Below the pieces are notes generated by a model. That model ran no database searches, was not told where the DNA came from, and saw only the letters and a program-made list of their open reading frames with translations. A DNA stretch of 64,000 bases. Origin: Bryobacteraceae bacterium (GTDB lineage Bacteria > Acidobacteriota > Terriglobia > Bryobacterales > Bryobacteraceae). Of the stretch, positions 43,502 through 53,257 are shown piece after piece. How positions within the stretch are numbered: the first letter of the stretch is position 1; every line of letters starts with the position of its first letter. The position numbers and the translations under genes are program-made. The stretch lies in contig JAHCHE010000029.1 in the NCBI GenBank assembly GCA_026129905.1, positions 1 to 64,000 on the forward strand, in the 5' to 3' direction.

Positions 43502-46500
43502 TCACCACTTACCGGTGACCGGCTTGACGCCGGGCCAGCCGAAGCCAAAGCCCCGGTCCGCCGCCACGCCGTCCCATACGCCGTTGCCGTTGAAATCGAG
43601 ATACCAGCCGCCATCGGAGAACACCGCGATCTCCGCCTTGCCGTCGCCGTTCCAGTCGCCGACCAGCGGGGTCACGCCGGCCCAGCCGAAGCCGGAGTAG
43701 CGGTCAATCGTGGATTCCCACACTCCGTTGCCGTTCAGGTCCAGGTACCACGCGCCGTCCTTGAAGACGGCGATCTTCGTCTTGCCGTCTCCGGTCCAAT
43801 CTCCGACGAGCGGCGTTACGCCGGCCCAGCCGAAGCTGTAGGCGCGGTCAATCGCGACGCCTTCCCAAAGGCCATTCCCGTTGTAATCGAGATACCAGGC
43901 GCCGTCGCTGAAAACGCCGACCTTGGTCTTCTTGTCGCCGCTCCAGTCGCCGACGATTGGCGTTACGCCAGCCCAGCCGAAGCTGTAGCCGCGGTCAACA
44001 GCCGTTCCCTCCCAGAGGCCATTGCCGTTGTAATCCAGGTACCATGCGCCATTGCTGAAAACGCCGATTTTCGTCTTACCGTCGCCGTTCCAGTCGCCGA
44101 CAATCGGGGTAACTCCGGCCCAACCAAAGCTGTAGGCCCGGTCCACTGTGGGGCCGTCCCAGCGGCCGTTGCCGTTGTAGTCGAGATACCAGGCGCCGTC
44201 GCTGAAAACGCCGATGTTGGTCTTTCCATTGCCGTTCCAGTCTCCAACAACCTGCGTTGTTCCCGCCCAGCCGAAGTCGGCCTGCTGGTCAATGCCCGGT
44301 TCCCAAATGCCGTTTGCGTTCACGTCCAGGTACCACTGGCCGTTCAGAAAGACGCCGGCCGCCAACAGCCCCGACGCCGCCGTGAAATCCGCGCCGGACT
44401 GGTTGGAACTGAGATTGTTGTAGGTGCGCGAAGGCGGTTGGAATGTGGATCCCGCGAGCGCCGGCGTGACGGTGTAAGGACCGCCGGCCGGCAGGCCCGT
44501 GAACGAATAGTCGCCGGTTGCGCTGGTGGTCCGCGTCCCTCCCGGACCGCCTGTCAGCGTCACCGTCACCCCGGCCAGCCCGGCGCCGCCCTTGGTGACT
44601 TTCCCGGAAATGGAATATGTCGGAACGTTAGCCGTGGTGAAAGACCAGGTCGTGGAGCTCGTCGAGCCGCCGCTGTTCTTTGCCACGACGCGCCAGTAGT
44701 ACTTCGTCCCGGCGTTGAGCGTTCCCGGGCTGTAGGTTGTATTGGCGGCGTTGGCCACAAAGGGGGGCGGGGAGGAAGCGCCGAAGTAGACGTCATGCGA
44801 ATCGGCGCCGCTGCCGGCAGTCCAGGTCAGCGTTGGGGTGGTCGAGATCCCGGTCGCGTTGTTCCCCGGCGAAGGATTGGCGGGCGAGCCGGGCGGCGGC
44901 TGCGTGGTAAACGACCACGTAGTGGATGTGGTGGAGCCGGCGCTATTCTTCGCCACCACGCGCCAATAGTATTTGGTGCCGGCGTTCAGGGTTCCCGGAG
45001 CGTAGCTGGCGTTGGTGACATTGGCGACCAACGGTGGAGAGGAGGATGCGCCAAAGTAGACATCGTGGGAAGTGGCGCCGCTGTCGGCAGTCCAGGTCAG
45101 CGTGGGGATGGTCGAGATCCCGGTCGCGTTATTCGCCGGCGAAGGATTGGTGGGCGAGCCGGGCTTCACCCCGGCGACTACCGTCAGGTTGCTCGACCAG
45201 GCGGATTGCACCGCGTTGTGGGTGGCGCAGCGGGCCATCGCCTTGACGGAATAGCTGCCGGCCGAGGCCCAACTGTGCGAAGCGCTGGTGACGCCGGTCG
45301 CTAGCCAGCCCGAGTTCGTACCGTCGCCCCAATCGAAGAAGTATTGGACCGGGTGGCTGAAGTTGGACGCCGCTCCTCCGGTCGTGTAGGTGTAGCTCGT
45401 ACCCGGCGTGATGTTCGCCGTGCCGGTCGGCGTGTTCGGAGTCGAGACGGACTCCGCGCCGACGGTCAGTATGGCCGACCAGCCGGATTGCACCGTGTTG
45501 TGGGTGGCGCAGCGGGCCATCGCCTTGACGGAATAACTGCCGGCCGAGGCCCAACTGTGCGAAGCGCTGGTGACGCCGGTCGCTAGCCAACCCGAGTTCG
45601 TACCGTCGCCCCAATCGAAGAAGTATTGGACCGGGTGGCCGGCGTTGGACGTCGCACCGCCGGTCGTGTAGGTATAGCTTGTTCCGGGGGTAATGTTCGC
45701 CGTGCCGGACGGCGTGTTCGGGGTGGAGACCGACTCCGCCGCCCCTACAGTGAGAACGTTGGACCAGGCGGACTGTACCGCATTATGGGTGGCGCACCGG
45801 GCCATGGCCTTCACCGAGTAGCTGCCCGCCGAGGCCCAACTGTGCGAAGCGCTGGCGACTCCGGTTGCCAGCCATCCCGAAGTGGTTCCGTCGCCCCAAT
45901 CGAAGAAATACTGGACCTGATGGCCGAGGCTGGACGTGGCGCCGCCCGTCGTGTAGGTATAGTTCGTGCCCGGCGTGATGTTCGTCGTGCCGGTCGGCGT
46001 GTTCGGGGCGGAGACCGACTCTGCCGTCCCGACAGTGAGAACGTTGGACCAGGCTGATTCAATCGCGTTGTGCGTCGCGCACCGGGCCATCGCTTTGACG
46101 GAGTAACTGCCGGCCGAGGCCCAACTGTGCGAAGCGCTGGTTACGCCCGTCGCCAGCCACCCTGAGTTGGTGCCGTCGCCCCAATCGAAGAAATACTGGA
46201 CGGGATGGCCGGCGCTGGACACGGCGCCGCCGGTCGTATAGGTATAGTTTGTGCCCGGCGTGATGTTCGCCGTTCCGGCCGGCGTGTTCGGCTTTGAAAC
46301 GCTCTCCGCGCTGACGCTCAGGACGTTCGACCAGGCGGATACCAGCGCCGTATGCGTGACGCAGCGGGCCCTGGCTTTGACGGAATACGTGCCGGCCGAA
46401 GCCCAACTGTGGGAAGCGCTGGTGACGCCCGCGGCCAGCCACCCGGAGTTGGTCCCGTCGCCCCAGTCGAAGTAGTATTGGAGGGAATGGCCGAGGTCCG

Positions 46501-49042
46501 AAGTGGCCCCGCCCGTCGTGTAGGAATAGCTTGTGCCGGGCGTAATGAGCGTCGTACCGGTTGGCGCAACCGGCGCGGTGATGGCCTCCGCCGCCTGCGT
46601 CACGGTATGTGTCTTTCCCGCGATGGTCAGCGTACCGTTCCTGGAGGAACCGGTGGAGTTGGCCGCCACGGTGTAATCGGCCGAACCGCTGCCTACTCGG
46701 CTCGCGGGCGGAGTAGCCGTGATCCAGGCGTTGTTGCTGGCCACGGTCCAGGCGCACCCTGCGTCGGTGGTCACGGTCGCCGACCCGGCGCCGCCGGCCG
46801 CGCCGATGGAGTTGCTGAGCGGGGAAACCTGGTAGGAGCACGCCGGCACATCCGAGATCTTGGCGACAAAGGAATCCGTTCCTGTCTTATTGCTGAACGA
46901 AGACCCCATCCCCACAACGGGAAAGTCGGAGGACCGCGTCTCACCCGTTATGTAGACGTTTCCGGAAGAATCTACGGCAATCCCGTTGCCGTAGTCGGTC
47001 GGGCCGACGTCGGCCGACGGCGTAACGGTGTTGTCCGCGGTCTTGCCGCCGAGACACCCCGAATACAAGAGCTTCGTTCCGGCCGCGTCCAGCTTGGCGA
47101 CAAACGCATTCGCGGCAGGAGCTCCCTTGTTCTTGCACTGGAACTCCGTCCCCATTCCCAGATAGGGAAAGTTTTCCGATTGGGTTGTGCCGGTGATGTA
47201 CGCTTCACCACTGGAATTGACGGCAATGGCGTTGCCAAAATCGCGATGCGAGTCGCCGAGGTAGCCGGAATAGTCGAGGCTTGTGCCTTGATAGTTAACC
47301 TTGACGATAAAGGCATCCCGATCTCCCGTGTTGTAGGTCGGGTACGGCCATCCCGCTGTGACGGGGAAATTGCCGGATAGGGTCCAACCGGTTATGTAGG
47401 CGCTGCCGGTGCTATCCACCGCCAGGTCCAGACCACGGTCTTCATTGGCGCCCCCCAAGTACCCGGAATAGGCGACGGCGCCGGCCGAGGTCACCTTGGC
47501 GACATAGGCATCGTAGGTTCCCTGGTAGGAGTTGTACGGCCAGCCTCCAGTGACCGGGAAGTCGGAGGAGGAGGTCCGGCCGGTGACGTAGGCGTTGCCC
47601 AACGGGTCGACCGCCACGCCGCCGAAAGCGATCTCCTCGCCGGCGCCGCCGAGGCGGAGCGCAAAGTTCACGGCGTCGCCCGCGGCGCTCAGCTTCACCA
47701 GGAACGCGTCGATGCCGCCGTTCGGACCGGACTGAAGGGTGGCCGGGAAGTCGGTCGAGTCGGTGGAACCGGTCACGTACGCATTTCCCTGGCTGCCCAC
47801 CGCCACGCCGTAGGCCCGCTCCCAGGTCGCGCCTCCAATGCAGCGGGCGTAGACCAAGGCGTTGCCCGAGGCGTTGATCTTGGCGATGAATCCGTCACCT
47901 TCGCTCCCACACGTCTTCCCCACGGTTTTGGGGAAGTTGGCCGATCGGGTTTCGCCCACGATATAGGCGTTCTTGGAAGAATCGAGGGCGATGTCGGTCG
48001 AGAAATCTCCGTCGCTGCCGCCGAGGTAGCCGGCGTATACGAGGCCGGTGCCGGCCGTGTTGACCTTCGCCACGTAGATGTCCCTCATATTGCCCGCCGG
48101 GCGGTTCTTGAATGCGCCGGTGGTGGTGGGGCAATCGCTGGAGAGGGTGTCGCCGACCAGGTATGCGGCGCCAAGGTTGTCAACGGCGATCTTATATCCG
48201 ATGTCGGTGCCGGAGCCGCCGATGTAGCCCGAGTAGATGAGAACCGCGGGGTCTATGTGCAGGGGAAGGGCGCGGTCGTAGGAGGCGAGACGAAAGCCGA
48301 AGACGCCGCCCGCCAGATCGTAAACCGCCGCGACTTCCACCCTCCGCCCGTCGATCTCCTGGTACACGTAGGGCGCGTCCTCCGAGAATCCGCCCGCGGG
48401 CGTGTCGATTTCCAGCTTTCCCTGCCCGTTCACGCGGACTTCGGACGCGCCCTGGTAGGCCAGGCGAATCCGGGAAGGATCCACCCCTGGCGCCACCGTC
48501 AGCGTATACTTCAACCTGCCGCCGGTTCCCTCGTAATGGAGGTCAATCCCCGGCCAGAGATCGCTGTACGTGACGCCGGCATAGGTCGGCAGGCCGGTCT
48601 TCCAACGATCCGGCGGGCCCGTGAAGTAACTGACGATCGCGGAGGTTTGCTCCACGCCGACCGGGCGCGCTCCGGGGTTCGCGCCGACGAACGCCAGTTT
48701 CACAGCCCAGCCCTCAACCTCCGGTTGCCGGTATGAGGCGGGTTGGAAAGGAGATTCCGCCGGGCGCGGTTGTAGTTCACGCAGCGCGAACACCACCCCG
48801 CCGGACGTGAAGAACACGCTTGCGCTGCCTCCGTGCAGGTAATAGCCGACGCGTTCGTCGGTCTGGCCCCGGTTTTCGATGAAGTAAAGGGGCAGCGACC
48901 CGAATTGGTCGCCTAAACGGGCGGTGGGACCGTCCGCCGGCGCTCTTCTCGCCGGCATCGGCCCGCTTACGATCACGAATGCCAGGACCAGCAGAAGCGC
49001 CATGAGGCTCCCGCCGAATATCCTCCTCCGAAAATTGCACAT
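43502..49042 (-). CDS. giant secreted SBBP/BACON/PKD-like/FN3 protein
   Basis: 1,846 residues from ATG 49042 (AGGGAG upstream). Order: signal peptide (FGGSLMALLLVLAFVIVSG); a domain with YFIENRGQTDERVGYYLHG common before SBBP propellers; seven or more SBBP repeats (GNAYVTGSTDSTDFP types, about 230-720); a BACON domain (GCAWTVASNNAWITATPP); five PKD-like repeats (PGTSYTYTTGGA...YFFDWGDGTNSGWL); two FN3-like repeats (GTKYYWRVVAKNS); a carboxypeptidase-regulatory-like domain (YSISGKVTKGGAGLAGVTVTL); and six C-terminal repeats (GAWYLDYNGNGLWEG...GDWNGDGKTKIGVF). Surface or extracellular, probably adhesive or polymer-binding. No enzyme domain seen. Confidence 0.88.
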   Translation of the reverse strand: MCNFRRRIFGGSLMALLLVLAFVIVSGPMPARRAPADGPTARLGDQFGSLPLYFIENRGQTDERVGYYLHGGSASVFFTSGGVVFALRELQPRPAESPFQPASYRQPEVEGWAVKLAFVGANPGARPVGVEQTSAIVSYFTGPPDRWKTGLPTYAGVTYSDLWPGIDLHYEGTGGRLKYTLTVAPGVDPSRIRLAYQGASEVRVNGQGKLEIDTPAGGFSEDAPYVYQEIDGRRVEVAAVYDLAGGVFGFRLASYDRALPLHIDPAVLIYSGYIGGSGTDIGYKIAVDNLGAAYLVGDTLSSDCPTTTGAFKNRPAGNMRDIYVAKVNTAGTGLVYAGYLGGSDGDFSTDIALDSSKNAYIVGETRSANFPKTVGKTCGSEGDGFIAKINASGNALVYARCIGGATWERAYGVAVGSQGNAYVTGSTDSTDFPATLQSGPNGGIDAFLVKLSAAGDAVNFALRLGGAGEEIAFGGVAVDPLGNAYVTGRTSSSDFPVTGGWPYNSYQGTYDAYVAKVTSAGAVAYSGYLGGANEDRGLDLAVDSTGSAYITGWTLSGNFPVTAGWPYPTYNTGDRDAFIVKVNYQGTSLDYSGYLGDSHRDFGNAIAVNSSGEAYITGTTQSENFPYLGMGTEFQCKNKGAPAANAFVAKLDAAGTKLLYSGCLGGKTADNTVTPSADVGPTDYGNGIAVDSSGNVYITGETRSSDFPVVGMGSSFSNKTGTDSFVAKISDVPACSYQVSPLSNSIGAAGGAGSATVTTDAGCAWTVASNNAWITATPPASRVGSGSADYTVAANSTGSSRNGTLTIAGKTHTVTQAAEAITAPVAPTGTTLITPGTSYSYTTGGATSDLGHSLQYYFDWGDGTNSGWLAAGVTSASHSWASAGTYSVKARARCVTHTALVSAWSNVLSVSAESVSKPNTPAGTANITPGTNYTYTTGGAVSSAGHPVQYFFDWGDGTNSGWLATGVTSASHSWASAGSYSVKAMARCATHNAIESAWSNVLTVGTAESVSAPNTPTGTTNITPGTNYTYTTGGATSSLGHQVQYFFDWGDGTTSGWLATGVASASHSWASAGSYSVKAMARCATHNAVQSAWSNVLTVGAAESVSTPNTPSGTANITPGTSYTYTTGGATSNAGHPVQYFFDWGDGTNSGWLATGVTSASHSWASAGSYSVKAMARCATHNTVQSGWSAILTVGAESVSTPNTPTGTANITPGTSYTYTTGGAASNFSHPVQYFFDWGDGTNSGWLATGVTSASHSWASAGSYSVKAMARCATHNAVQSAWSSNLTVVAGVKPGSPTNPSPANNATGISTIPTLTWTADSGATSHDVYFGASSSPPLVANVTNASYAPGTLNAGTKYYWRVVAKNSAGSTTSTTWSFTTQPPPGSPANPSPGNNATGISTTPTLTWTAGSGADSHDVYFGASSPPPFVANAANTTYSPGTLNAGTKYYWRVVAKNSGGSTSSTTWSFTTANVPTYSISGKVTKGGAGLAGVTVTLTGGPGGTRTTSATGDYSFTGLPAGGPYTVTPALAGSTFQPPSRTYNNLSSNQSGADFTAASGLLAAGVFLNGQWYLDVNANGIWEPGIDQQADFGWAGTTQVVGDWNGNGKTNIGVFSDGAWYLDYNGNGRWDGPTVDRAYSFGWAGVTPIVGDWNGDGKTKIGVFSNGAWYLDYNGNGLWEGTAVDRGYSFGWAGVTPIVGDWSGDKKTKVGVFSDGAWYLDYNGNGLWEGVAIDRAYSFGWAGVTPLVGDWTGDGKTKIAVFKDGAWYLDLNGNGVWESTIDRYSGFGWAGVTPLVGDWNGDGKAEIAVFSDGGWYLDFNGNGVWDGVAADRGFGFGWPGVKPVTGKW
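43540..44340 (-). repeat. about 150-bp tandem repeats (WYLDxNGNG units)
   Basis: Six in-frame units of about 50 residues at the C-terminus of the giant protein, each with a WYLD.NGNG.WE and GDW.GDGK.KI.VF block that resembles FG-GAP/VCBS calcium sites. The DNA of neighbouring units is nearly the same, a sign of recent duplication or gene conversion. Confidence 0.75.
45170..46560 (-). repeat. five about 280-bp tandem repeats (PKD-like units)
   Basis: Units begin near 45170, 45470, 45737, 46030 and 46310. Long stretches such as CCCAACTGTGCGAAGCGCTG recur unchanged between units. The copies near 45.3 and 45.6 kb are the most alike, suggesting ongoing expansion. Confidence 0.75.
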
Positions 49043-49419
49043 GATGGTCGGTCTCCCTGGATTGAACGGCTTACGCACAACCGCGGCTCGCCATCCCGCC
49101 GTAACCCGGCCTCAACACCAATGGTTCGGCGAAACATCCTGGAAAGAAGGTGGGGGAAACCGGAAGAAAGGATCAGAGTCTTTACCTTAGTTCCGCGCAA
49201 AATCTTACGTAGTCGGATTCCAGGCAGACGCCGGAGACGGAGCGAGCCGAAACGCCGGATGGGGCTTCGCGGCGCCATCCGCTTGAGGGGTCGTCGAAGG
49301 GTTCACCGCCTCGTCCGGCGGCGGGTCCTTGTCGCCGGCGGAAATCGACGCCTCAGCGGCCGGGCGCTAGGCTCGTGCGGCGGCGATCCCGACGGAGCCC
49401 GGACGATATAATCGGCCGC
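49043..49419. other. intergenic between divergent genes
   Basis: Holds the upstream regions of the giant protein and the amidohydrolase gene. A hairpin with CGGATGG/CCATCCG arms is visible near 49256-49285. No gene seen. Confidence 0.45.
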
Positions 49420-50295
49420 ATGTCGTATATCGAGCGGAGAGAGGTTCTGTCGGCGGGGTTGGTGAGCCTAGCCAGTTTTATCATCGGAGGGCCGCTGACG
49501 CCGAAGGTCGCCGCCGAGAGCCGGCGAAGCATTTTTGACGCGCACCTGCACATCCCGAGCGATAACGGCGAGAACTTTCAGTGGAACCTGGTCACGCCGA
49601 CAATGCCCGAGTTCGTGGCCTACCTGGACAAGTGCGGCGTCAAGCGCGGCGTCATTTCGTCTTCGTGGAGCAACAAGGCGAAGTCACCCGAAGATTACCG
49701 GAACGGCAACAATGAAGTCGCCAAGTACTCGGAGCGGTACAAGGGCCGGTTCCGAGGCAGTTGCGTGATCACCCCGCACCGGATCGACGACGCGCTGAGC
49801 GAGATCGAGCGGTGCCGGAAAGAGCTGGGATTCGTGTGGCTCGGCGAGTGCTGCAACTACATGACCGGTTACAAGTACGATACGCCGGAATGGACCCAGG
49901 TGATGAAGCTGGCCACCGAGCTGAATATGGTACTGCAAATCCATACGACCACGGCGGAGATGAGATACCTGGCGGAAAATTTCCCGAACGCGACAATCGT
50001 GTTCCCGCACCTGGGTTCGAACCTGAAAGACATCTCCGAACGGATCGAGATCGTCGCCAGGCATAAGAACACGCATCTGGAGCTTTCCGGGTCGGGCCAC
50101 GAGCGGGTGGGGATTGTCGAAAAGGCGGTGAACGAGATCGGCGCCGACCGCGTTCTCTATGGCTCGGATTTCACGATCAACGAGCCGAGCGGCGTGATCA
50201 TGCGGGTGAAGAACGCGTTCCTGACGAAGGAGGAGCGGGACAAGATCCTTTTCGGGAACCTCGAGCGACTGCTGGCGAAGGCCGCGGCAGGATAG
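49420..50295 (+). CDS. amidohydrolase-family TIM-barrel protein, exported
   Basis: 291 residues with a Tat-like leader (ERREVLSAGLVSLASFIIGG). IFDAHLHIPSDNGENF gives the H-x-H metal motif; LQIHTTTAEMRYLAENFPNATIVFPHLG and VLYGSDFTINEPSGVIMRV give the later His and Asp of the amidohydrolase-2 group. Hydrolase or decarboxylase of an unknown small molecule. Start ATG 49420 precedes the leader directly. Confidence 0.78.
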   Translation: MSYIERREVLSAGLVSLASFIIGGPLTPKVAAESRRSIFDAHLHIPSDNGENFQWNLVTPTMPEFVAYLDKCGVKRGVISSSWSNKAKSPEDYRNGNNEVAKYSERYKGRFRGSCVITPHRIDDALSEIERCRKELGFVWLGECCNYMTGYKYDTPEWTQVMKLATELNMVLQIHTTTAEMRYLAENFPNATIVFPHLGSNLKDISERIEIVARHKNTHLELSGSGHERVGIVEKAVNEIGADRVLYGSDFTINEPSGVIMRVKNAFLTKEERDKILFGNLERLLAKAAAG

Positions 50296-50343
50296 TGGCG
50301 ACGGCGGCGCCGTGCCCCGGGCGCCACGCAAAGGTCGGGCCGC

Positions 50344-51831
50344 CTACGTCCGCGTTCCGGCCGAACCGAGGTTCCTCAACTCGTCTTCGAGACTGTAGCT
50401 GCCCAGGAGCCGGTCGAGCAGCGCCGAGGCGCGCTCCCAATCATAGGTGCGGTGGGAATGGCCCTTCGTCACGTGGGCCGCGCCGGCATAGAACATCTCG
50501 TATTGGGTATGCCGGGAGGCAAATTCCGATCCGACGGCGTCCCAGGCCAGCTTGAAGAATTTCACGCGGTCGGGCGGGGTGAGGACGGCGCAGCCCTGCG
50601 CCCGCAGCGCGTAGTCGGCCAGCCGGGCGTCCGCAAGGTCTTCGATGCCCGAGGGGAGCATGATCATGCTGCCGCCCGCGAGGTTTCGCAGGGAGGCGAT
50701 CACCTCGGGGTAGATGCGCTGCGCGAACACCTGCGCGGCGTAGAGCGTGTGCCGGTCCGGAACGAAGTACTGGCCCTGTTGGCCGCCCTTGATCTCCATC
50801 GCGTGGACGAGTCCTTCGACCGTTGCGGCGTGAGCGGCCACTTCACCGAGGGTTTCGCGAACCTGGGGAAAGTTCTCCGAGCCGTTGGCCGCGGCGATCG
50901 TCCGCCCGACGGCCGCCAGGAAACGGAGCTTCACCGCCAGCCGGATCTGGCACTGGTAGTTCTGGTAAACGTGCGCCGGGGTGGCGTGAAACTGCTTCTG
51001 GCACATGGCGATGTCGCCGTCGATGAACACCCGGTCCCAGGGGACGCGCACTTCGTCGAAGTAGAGCACCGCGTCGTTCTCGTCATACCGGCTGGCCAGC
51101 GGATTGTCGAAAACAGAACCGGCGGCCGCTTCGTAGGATTTGCGCGAGAGGATCTTCAGCCCTGACGCATTCATTGGGATGGCGAACGAGAGCGCGTAGG
51201 GCTCGTCGCCCGGCTTCAGCGGTTGGATGGAGGTGACCAGAACCTCGTCGGCCATCACCGCGCTCGTGCCCAGCATCTTCGCGCCCTTAACCGTGATGCC
51301 CCGCGAGTCGCGGTCACAGATCCGCGCCACCTGCGTTTCGTCCGGCTGCTCGTGCGCGCTTCGCGTTCGGTCCGCGAGCGGGTTGATGATCACGTAGGTG
51401 AGGAACAGGTCGCGGTCGCGGGCGAATTCGTAGTAGTCGCGGAGGGCGGCCCCGCGGCGAGCGTCGTATGCGTCGAAGACGGCGGCGCCCATGAACATAC
51501 CGGACAGGCAAGAAGCGACATGGTCCGGCGCGCGTCCCATGAAGCCGAAGTGGGTCTCCGCCCACGCCGTCAGAGCTTCCCTGCGCGCCGCCAGTTCGGC
51601 GTAAGTGGTGGGCAACTGCCAGGCGTGGTTGACCCGGCCGCCCGTGGACGGCGAGACAAACGTCATTCGCTCGATCTGTTCCGGGGCGCATTGAAAATCG
51701 TACAGGTGAGCGACGGAGACCACGGAGTTGCGGAAGGCCGGATGAGCGGTGACGTCTTCGACGCGCTCTCCCCGGATGTAGACCTCACGCCCGTCGCGCA
51801 GCGAGTTCAGGTAGTCGGCGCCCGTCCTCAT
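50344..51831 (-). CDS. 4-hydroxyphenylacetate 3-monooxygenase HpaB-type oxygenase
   Basis: 495 residues, the family's usual length. MRTGADYLNSLRDGREVYIRGERVEDV is the typical HpaB/PvcC start; LTYVIINPLADRTRSAHEQ and ISRGITVKGAKMLGTSAVMADEVLV-like segments form the FADH2 pocket; VPWDRVFIDGDIAMC and NLAGGSMIMLPSGIEDL fit the C-terminal domain. Hydroxylates a phenol with FADH2 supplied by a reductase not present here. Last gene of a three-gene operon. Confidence 0.87.
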   Translation of the reverse strand: MRTGADYLNSLRDGREVYIRGERVEDVTAHPAFRNSVVSVAHLYDFQCAPEQIERMTFVSPSTGGRVNHAWQLPTTYAELAARREALTAWAETHFGFMGRAPDHVASCLSGMFMGAAVFDAYDARRGAALRDYYEFARDRDLFLTYVIINPLADRTRSAHEQPDETQVARICDRDSRGITVKGAKMLGTSAVMADEVLVTSIQPLKPGDEPYALSFAIPMNASGLKILSRKSYEAAAGSVFDNPLASRYDENDAVLYFDEVRVPWDRVFIDGDIAMCQKQFHATPAHVYQNYQCQIRLAVKLRFLAAVGRTIAAANGSENFPQVRETLGEVAAHAATVEGLVHAMEIKGGQQGQYFVPDRHTLYAAQVFAQRIYPEVIASLRNLAGGSMIMLPSGIEDLADARLADYALRAQGCAVLTPPDRVKFFKLAWDAVGSEFASRHTQYEMFYAGAAHVTKGHSHRTYDWERASALLDRLLGSYSLEDELRNLGSAGTRT

Positions 51832-51867
51832 GGGTAACCTCCGGCGGCCTTTCGCGTTCGGCGGGCG

Positions 51868-52248
51868 CTACGCCGATCCATAGTAGTGAAGCTCAAACAG
51901 CAGGCAGCCTCTTTCGGACTTGAAGGGACCGTGGTGGACGCCCGGAGGCCGGCAGGCATAGGTTGGCGCGTGAAACTGAACGCCGCCGTTGCCCTGCGCG
52001 TCGTTGCCGACGATCAGGTCGCCTTCCGCCAGGTACACTTCTTCCCAATGGTCGTGCACGAAGGGCTGCTCCGAGAAGACGCCCGGCGCGATCCGCAGCA
52101 GGCGCGACCGGCTGCCCCGCTTGTTCACTTCATCCAGATCGCTTGCGAGGATCTTCTGCGTAAACCCCTCCTTGTAACCGGGCGGGGTCTCCCACCCGTG
52201 GCTCAAATCGATCGGGAAAAACTCCAAATGAGGCTTACCTTGCGCCAT
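51868..52248 (-). CDS. cupin-domain protein
   Basis: 126 residues. Metal-binding cupin motifs: PFVHDHWEEVYLAEGDLIVGND and PPGVHHGPFKSERGCLLFELHY. Possibly an oxygenase or isomerase acting with the HpaB-type enzyme downstream (36 bases). Function otherwise unknown. Confidence 0.75.
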   Translation of the reverse strand: MAQGKPHLEFFPIDLSHGWETPPGYKEGFTQKILASDLDEVNKRGSRSRLLRIAPGVFSEQPFVHDHWEEVYLAEGDLIVGNDAQGNGGVQFHAPTYACRPPGVHHGPFKSERGCLLFELHYYGSA

Positions 52249-52266
52249 AGTCGGTATCCTACGTCT

Positions 52267-52965
52267 TCAACCCTCGATCGGCAACGCGCGGCAGTCGTAA
52301 CTGTGGGTGATCTTCCGTTTCCGGACGGGGTCTTCCAGTTCAACGATGAAGGTATCCGCCCACCGAACTCCGCCTTGCGCCGGCAAAGTTCCGCAGAACA
52401 TCGCCGTGCCGGGAGCGAACTCCGCCCCGGAGTTCCCGCGGTAGAGTTCCACCAGGTCGCGGGGATGGCGGATTGCCGAGACTGGACCCTCCTGATAGAT
52501 CGTCCGCCCGTCGCCCAAGGCGGCGTACGAGCGCAGGATCAGTTCGTCCCAGTGCGGCTCGACCGAATCGAAGCTCCAGACCGCCGGCGCCAGCGGCTTA
52601 GCGCACAGTTGCTTGGAAAGCGTGACTCCCACGGCCTCTGCTTTGCGATCCGTGTGGTCCGATCCCACTCCGACCCACCATACGCCGTCGTGGTTCAGCA
52701 GAACAAATTCGACCTCGCCCGTGGAGTCCGCGCCGATTACATCAATCGCGGATGCGGTCGTCATCAGTGACGCAGCCACCCGGTAGAAGATCGGAGTGCG
52801 CGCGGGCGCCGGAATGCCTAATTCCGCGAGTTCCCGGATGTGATGCTCGATCGCCCTCTGATCCCGGCCCGTCCAGCCGGCGATCACCAGATCCCGGATC
52901 GGCGCATCCGACCAGCGGTCGCCTTCCAAGCCTTGCAGGTTCAAGGAAATCCGTGAGGCCATCAA
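52267..52965 (-). CDS. DUF2848 family protein
   Basis: 232 residues. VIAGWTGRDQRAIEHHIRELAELGIPAP and VGVGSDHTDRKAEAVGVTLSKQLC match DUF2848, a family related to fumarylacetoacetate-hydrolase-like folds. FCGTLPAQGGVRWADTFIVELEDP fits its C-terminus. It leads the operon with cupin and HpaB genes, so a ring-cleavage product hydrolase is a fair guess. Confidence 0.78.
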   Translation of the reverse strand: MMASRISLNLQGLEGDRWSDAPIRDLVIAGWTGRDQRAIEHHIRELAELGIPAPARTPIFYRVAASLMTTASAIDVIGADSTGEVEFVLLNHDGVWWVGVGSDHTDRKAEAVGVTLSKQLCAKPLAPAVWSFDSVEPHWDELILRSYAALGDGRTIYQEGPVSAIRHPRDLVELYRGNSGAEFAPGTAMFCGTLPAQGGVRWADTFIVELEDPVRKRKITHSYDCRALPIEG

Positions 52966-53167
52966 AAGTTATGTTTCAGCATACGTCATCGCGCCGCGGC
53001 GTCGAACACGTCAGCGCCCGGGAATGGCGGGAGCCGCAACTCGGCGACTGGCGATTTGACACCGTGGGAAGTTTATTCCGGACTCCGGGCTGACGGGACG
53101 ACTAAACGGAAGGAGTTGCGCTGGAAGGGCAATTGCATCAACCGAGGAGTGGAGGTGGATTGGGGAC

Positions 53168-53245
53168 ATGAATGAACTCGGTTGGTTCATCATGACGGCG
53201 GTATGGTTGTTTGTCGCGGCGGTGGCATACAGCGTCGTCCCCTAA
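53168..53245 (+). CDS. 25-residue membrane micropeptide
   Basis: ATG 53168 to TAA 53245 encodes MNELGWFIMTAVWLFVAAVA followed by YSVVP, a single membrane helix. GGAGG lies about 12 bases upstream. The next gene follows 12 bases later behind AGGAGGA, so the two look like one small operon. No family known. Confidence 0.45.
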   Translation: MNELGWFIMTAVWLFVAAVAYSVVP

Positions 53246-53257
53246 CCAGGAGGAAAC

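Noticed and set aside
43382-45304. A 640-codon plus-strand frame opposite the giant protein
   Set aside because: Mirrors the tandem repeats of the minus-strand gene; no signal peptide or independent domain.
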